Source of the DNA: Lachnospiraceae bacterium
GTDB taxonomy: Bacteria; Bacillota; Clostridia; Lachnospirales; Lachnospiraceae
Direction of reading: 5' to 3'
Assembly: GCA_910576125.1 (NCBI GenBank)
Contig: CAJTHM010000003.1
Coordinates: forward strand, 124,001-188,000
DNA length: 64,000 bases
Part shown: piece after piece, positions 62,639 through 64,000 of the stretch
Position numbering within the stretch: position 1 is the first letter of the stretch
Layout of the letters: every line of letters begins with the position of its first letter
The notes under the pieces: generated by a model
Seen by the model: the letters and a program-made list of their open reading frames with translations, nothing else
Told to the model about the DNA's origin: nothing
Database searches by the model: none
Position numbers and translations under genes: made by a program

Positions 62639-64000
62639 ATGAGTACTACTTCAAAAGCGAGCCAAAGAATAACAGCTTTGCTCGATGACAACAGTTTCGT
62701 TGAAATCGGCGCACTTGTGACGGCAAGAGCCACTGATTTCAATATGAAACCCAACGAGACTCCTTCTGACGGTTGTATTACCGGCTATGGAGTGATCGGC
62801 GGGAAGCCTGTGTATGTGTACAGCCAGGATGCTTCCGTGATGAATGGGACTATCGGCGAGATGCATGCCAAGAAGATTGCGGGTCTCTATGATCTGGCGA
62901 TGAAGACCGGCTCCCCTGTAATCGGACTGATTGATTCCGCAGGGCTGAGGCTGCAGGAGGCAACGGATGCGCTGAACGCTTTCGGCGCGATTTATATGAA
63001 GCAGACGTATGTATCTGGCATCATCCCCCAGATTACTGCCATTCTGGGAACCTGCGGAGGAGGGCTTGCCCTGTTCCCCACCCTGACTGACTTCACTTTC
63101 ATGGAGGAGAAGAACGCGAAGCTCTTCGTCAATGCGCCCAATGCGCTGGACGGAAATGTGATAAGCAAATGCGATTCCTCCACAGCTGCGTTCCAGTCTG
63201 AGGAAAGCGGCATTGTGGATGTGGTGGCCGATGAAGCTACAGTCCTTTCCAAAATCAGGGATTTGATTGGTTTCCTGCCTTCCAACAGCAATGAGGGCAG
63301 CGATATCGTGGAGTGCACGGATGATCTGAACCGTGTGAACGAGGAGCTGGCAGGCTGCGCGGGAGACACTTCCATAGCGCTTTCCATCCTGGCTGACAGC
63401 AATGATTTCTTCGAGGTAAAGGCAGGCTATGCCAAGGATATGGTGGTAGGCTTCATAAAGCTGGACGGTGTGACCGTAGGCGCAGTGGCCAACCGCAGCG
63501 AGATATGCGACGAGGAAGGAAAGGTGGCTGAGAAGCTGGATGCTGTCCTGTCCAGGGAGGGATGCGAGAAAGCTGCTGATTTCGTGAACTTCTGCGACGC
63601 ATTCGAGATTCCCGTGCTGACGCTGACGAATGTAAAGGGCTACAAGGCGACTATGTGCTCCGAAAAAGGAATCGCAAAGGCAGCCGCAAAGCTGACCTAT
63701 GCTTTCGCGAACGCCACCGTTCCCAAGGTGAATGTGATCGTGGGCAAGGCTCTCGGCACTGCTGCCATCGCCATGAACTCCAAGGCTCTCGGCGCGGATA
63801 TTACTTTTGCGTGGCCGGACGCTCAGGTTGGCGCCATGGAAGGAAAGCTTGCGGCGAAGATTATGTATGACGGTCAGGGCGCGGATGTGATTAATGAGAA
63901 AGCCTCTGAGTACGATGCGCTTAACTGCAGCGCCGGAAGCGCCGCCAGAAGAGGGTATGTCGACAGCATTGTAGAGCCCGCTGACACCAGAAAATACGTT
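62639..64000 (+). CDS. Biotin-dependent carboxyltransferase/decarboxylase subunit (partial)
   Basis: 454 residues, open to the window edge; ATG at 62639 behind aaatggagga. The crotonase-like carboxyltransferase fold is clear: GCITGYGVIGGKPVYVYSQD, IGLIDSAGLRLQEATDALN, ILGTCGGGLALFPTLTDFTF, then the second half VGAVANRSEICD and VIVGKALGTAAIAMNSKALG. Families: methylmalonyl-CoA or glutaconyl-CoA decarboxylase alpha subunit, propionyl-CoA carboxylase beta chain. Such genes usually head an operon with biotin carrier and Na+-pump subunits, expected just right of the window. Confidence 0.85.
   Translation, partial: MSTTSKASQRITALLDDNSFVEIGALVTARATDFNMKPNETPSDGCITGYGVIGGKPVYVYSQDASVMNGTIGEMHAKKIAGLYDLAMKTGSPVIGLIDSAGLRLQEATDALNAFGAIYMKQTYVSGIIPQITAILGTCGGGLALFPTLTDFTFMEEKNAKLFVNAPNALDGNVISKCDSSTAAFQSEESGIVDVVADEATVLSKIRDLIGFLPSNSNEGSDIVECTDDLNRVNEELAGCAGDTSIALSILADSNDFFEVKAGYAKDMVVGFIKLDGVTVGAVANRSEICDEEGKVAEKLDAVLSREGCEKAADFVNFCDAFEIPVLTLTNVKGYKATMCSEKGIAKAAAKLTYAFANATVPKVNVIVGKALGTAAIAMNSKALGADITFAWPDAQVGAMEGKLAAKIMYDGQGADVINEKASEYDALNCSAGSAARRGYVDSIVEPADTRKYV

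Overview
The window looks like a gut Lachnospiraceae-type Firmicute genome. The right-hand chromosome is GC-rich, carries alaS and a biotin-type carboxyltransferase gene, and has strong Shine-Dalgarno (SD) sites. It is cut by three kinds of mobile DNA and one defence island. All calls come from reading the sequence; no database search was run.

About 1-28.2 kb is a very AT-rich prophage of siphovirus type. From left to right it holds the end of the major capsid gene, head-tail connectors, tail tube, tail assembly chaperone, an 859-residue tape measure, distal tail genes, holin and amidase. Next comes an early block: a 902-residue protein with the catalytic signature of RdRP/YonO-type RNA polymerases, a sigma-70-like factor, a primase-polymerase replication protein, two ParB-domain proteins (one fused to a methyltransferase), both terminase subunits and the portal. 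The last 5.5 kb are small accessory genes bracketed by two copies of an XRE-type regulator with its operator-like sites. The packaging genes lie far from the capsid gene, and no integrase is visible.

About 28.2-42.3 kb is a patchwork. A HipA-like kinase gene and an AAA/DUF4143 ATPase gene come first. They are followed by remains of polymorphic-toxin/immunity cassettes (RHS-like tail, immunity-like gene, SUKH-3 gene). The SUKH-3 gene is interrupted by a 7.46-kb integrative mobilizable element (31927-39390) that encodes a large serine recombinase, a MobV relaxase, a RepA_N fragment, a Cys-rich VLP protein and cargo (metallo-beta-lactamase-fold hydrolase, XRE regulator, SMI1/KNR4 protein, unknown). 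A pMV158-like oriT lies near its right end. Joining the two flanks restores the SUKH-3 reading frame. A kinase gene and a group II intron follow.

About 42.4-52.6 kb is a Wadjet (MukBEF/Mks-like) plasmid-defence operon in the order jetD-jetA-(two small ORFs)-jetB-jetC. The JetD nuclease is fused in frame behind a complete aminoglycoside-adenylyltransferase-like nucleotidyltransferase. JetB carries an in-frame 18-bp tandem repeat. Downstream are a MATE exporter, a stand-alone paralogue of the fused nucleotidyltransferase and two RlaP-like nucleotidyltransferases. The nucleotidyltransferase-JetD fusion and its neighbours are the best candidate for an undescribed system.

About 57.5-64 kb returns to ordinary chromosome: an unknown protein, alaS, a secreted LysM protein and the start of a carboxyltransferase gene.
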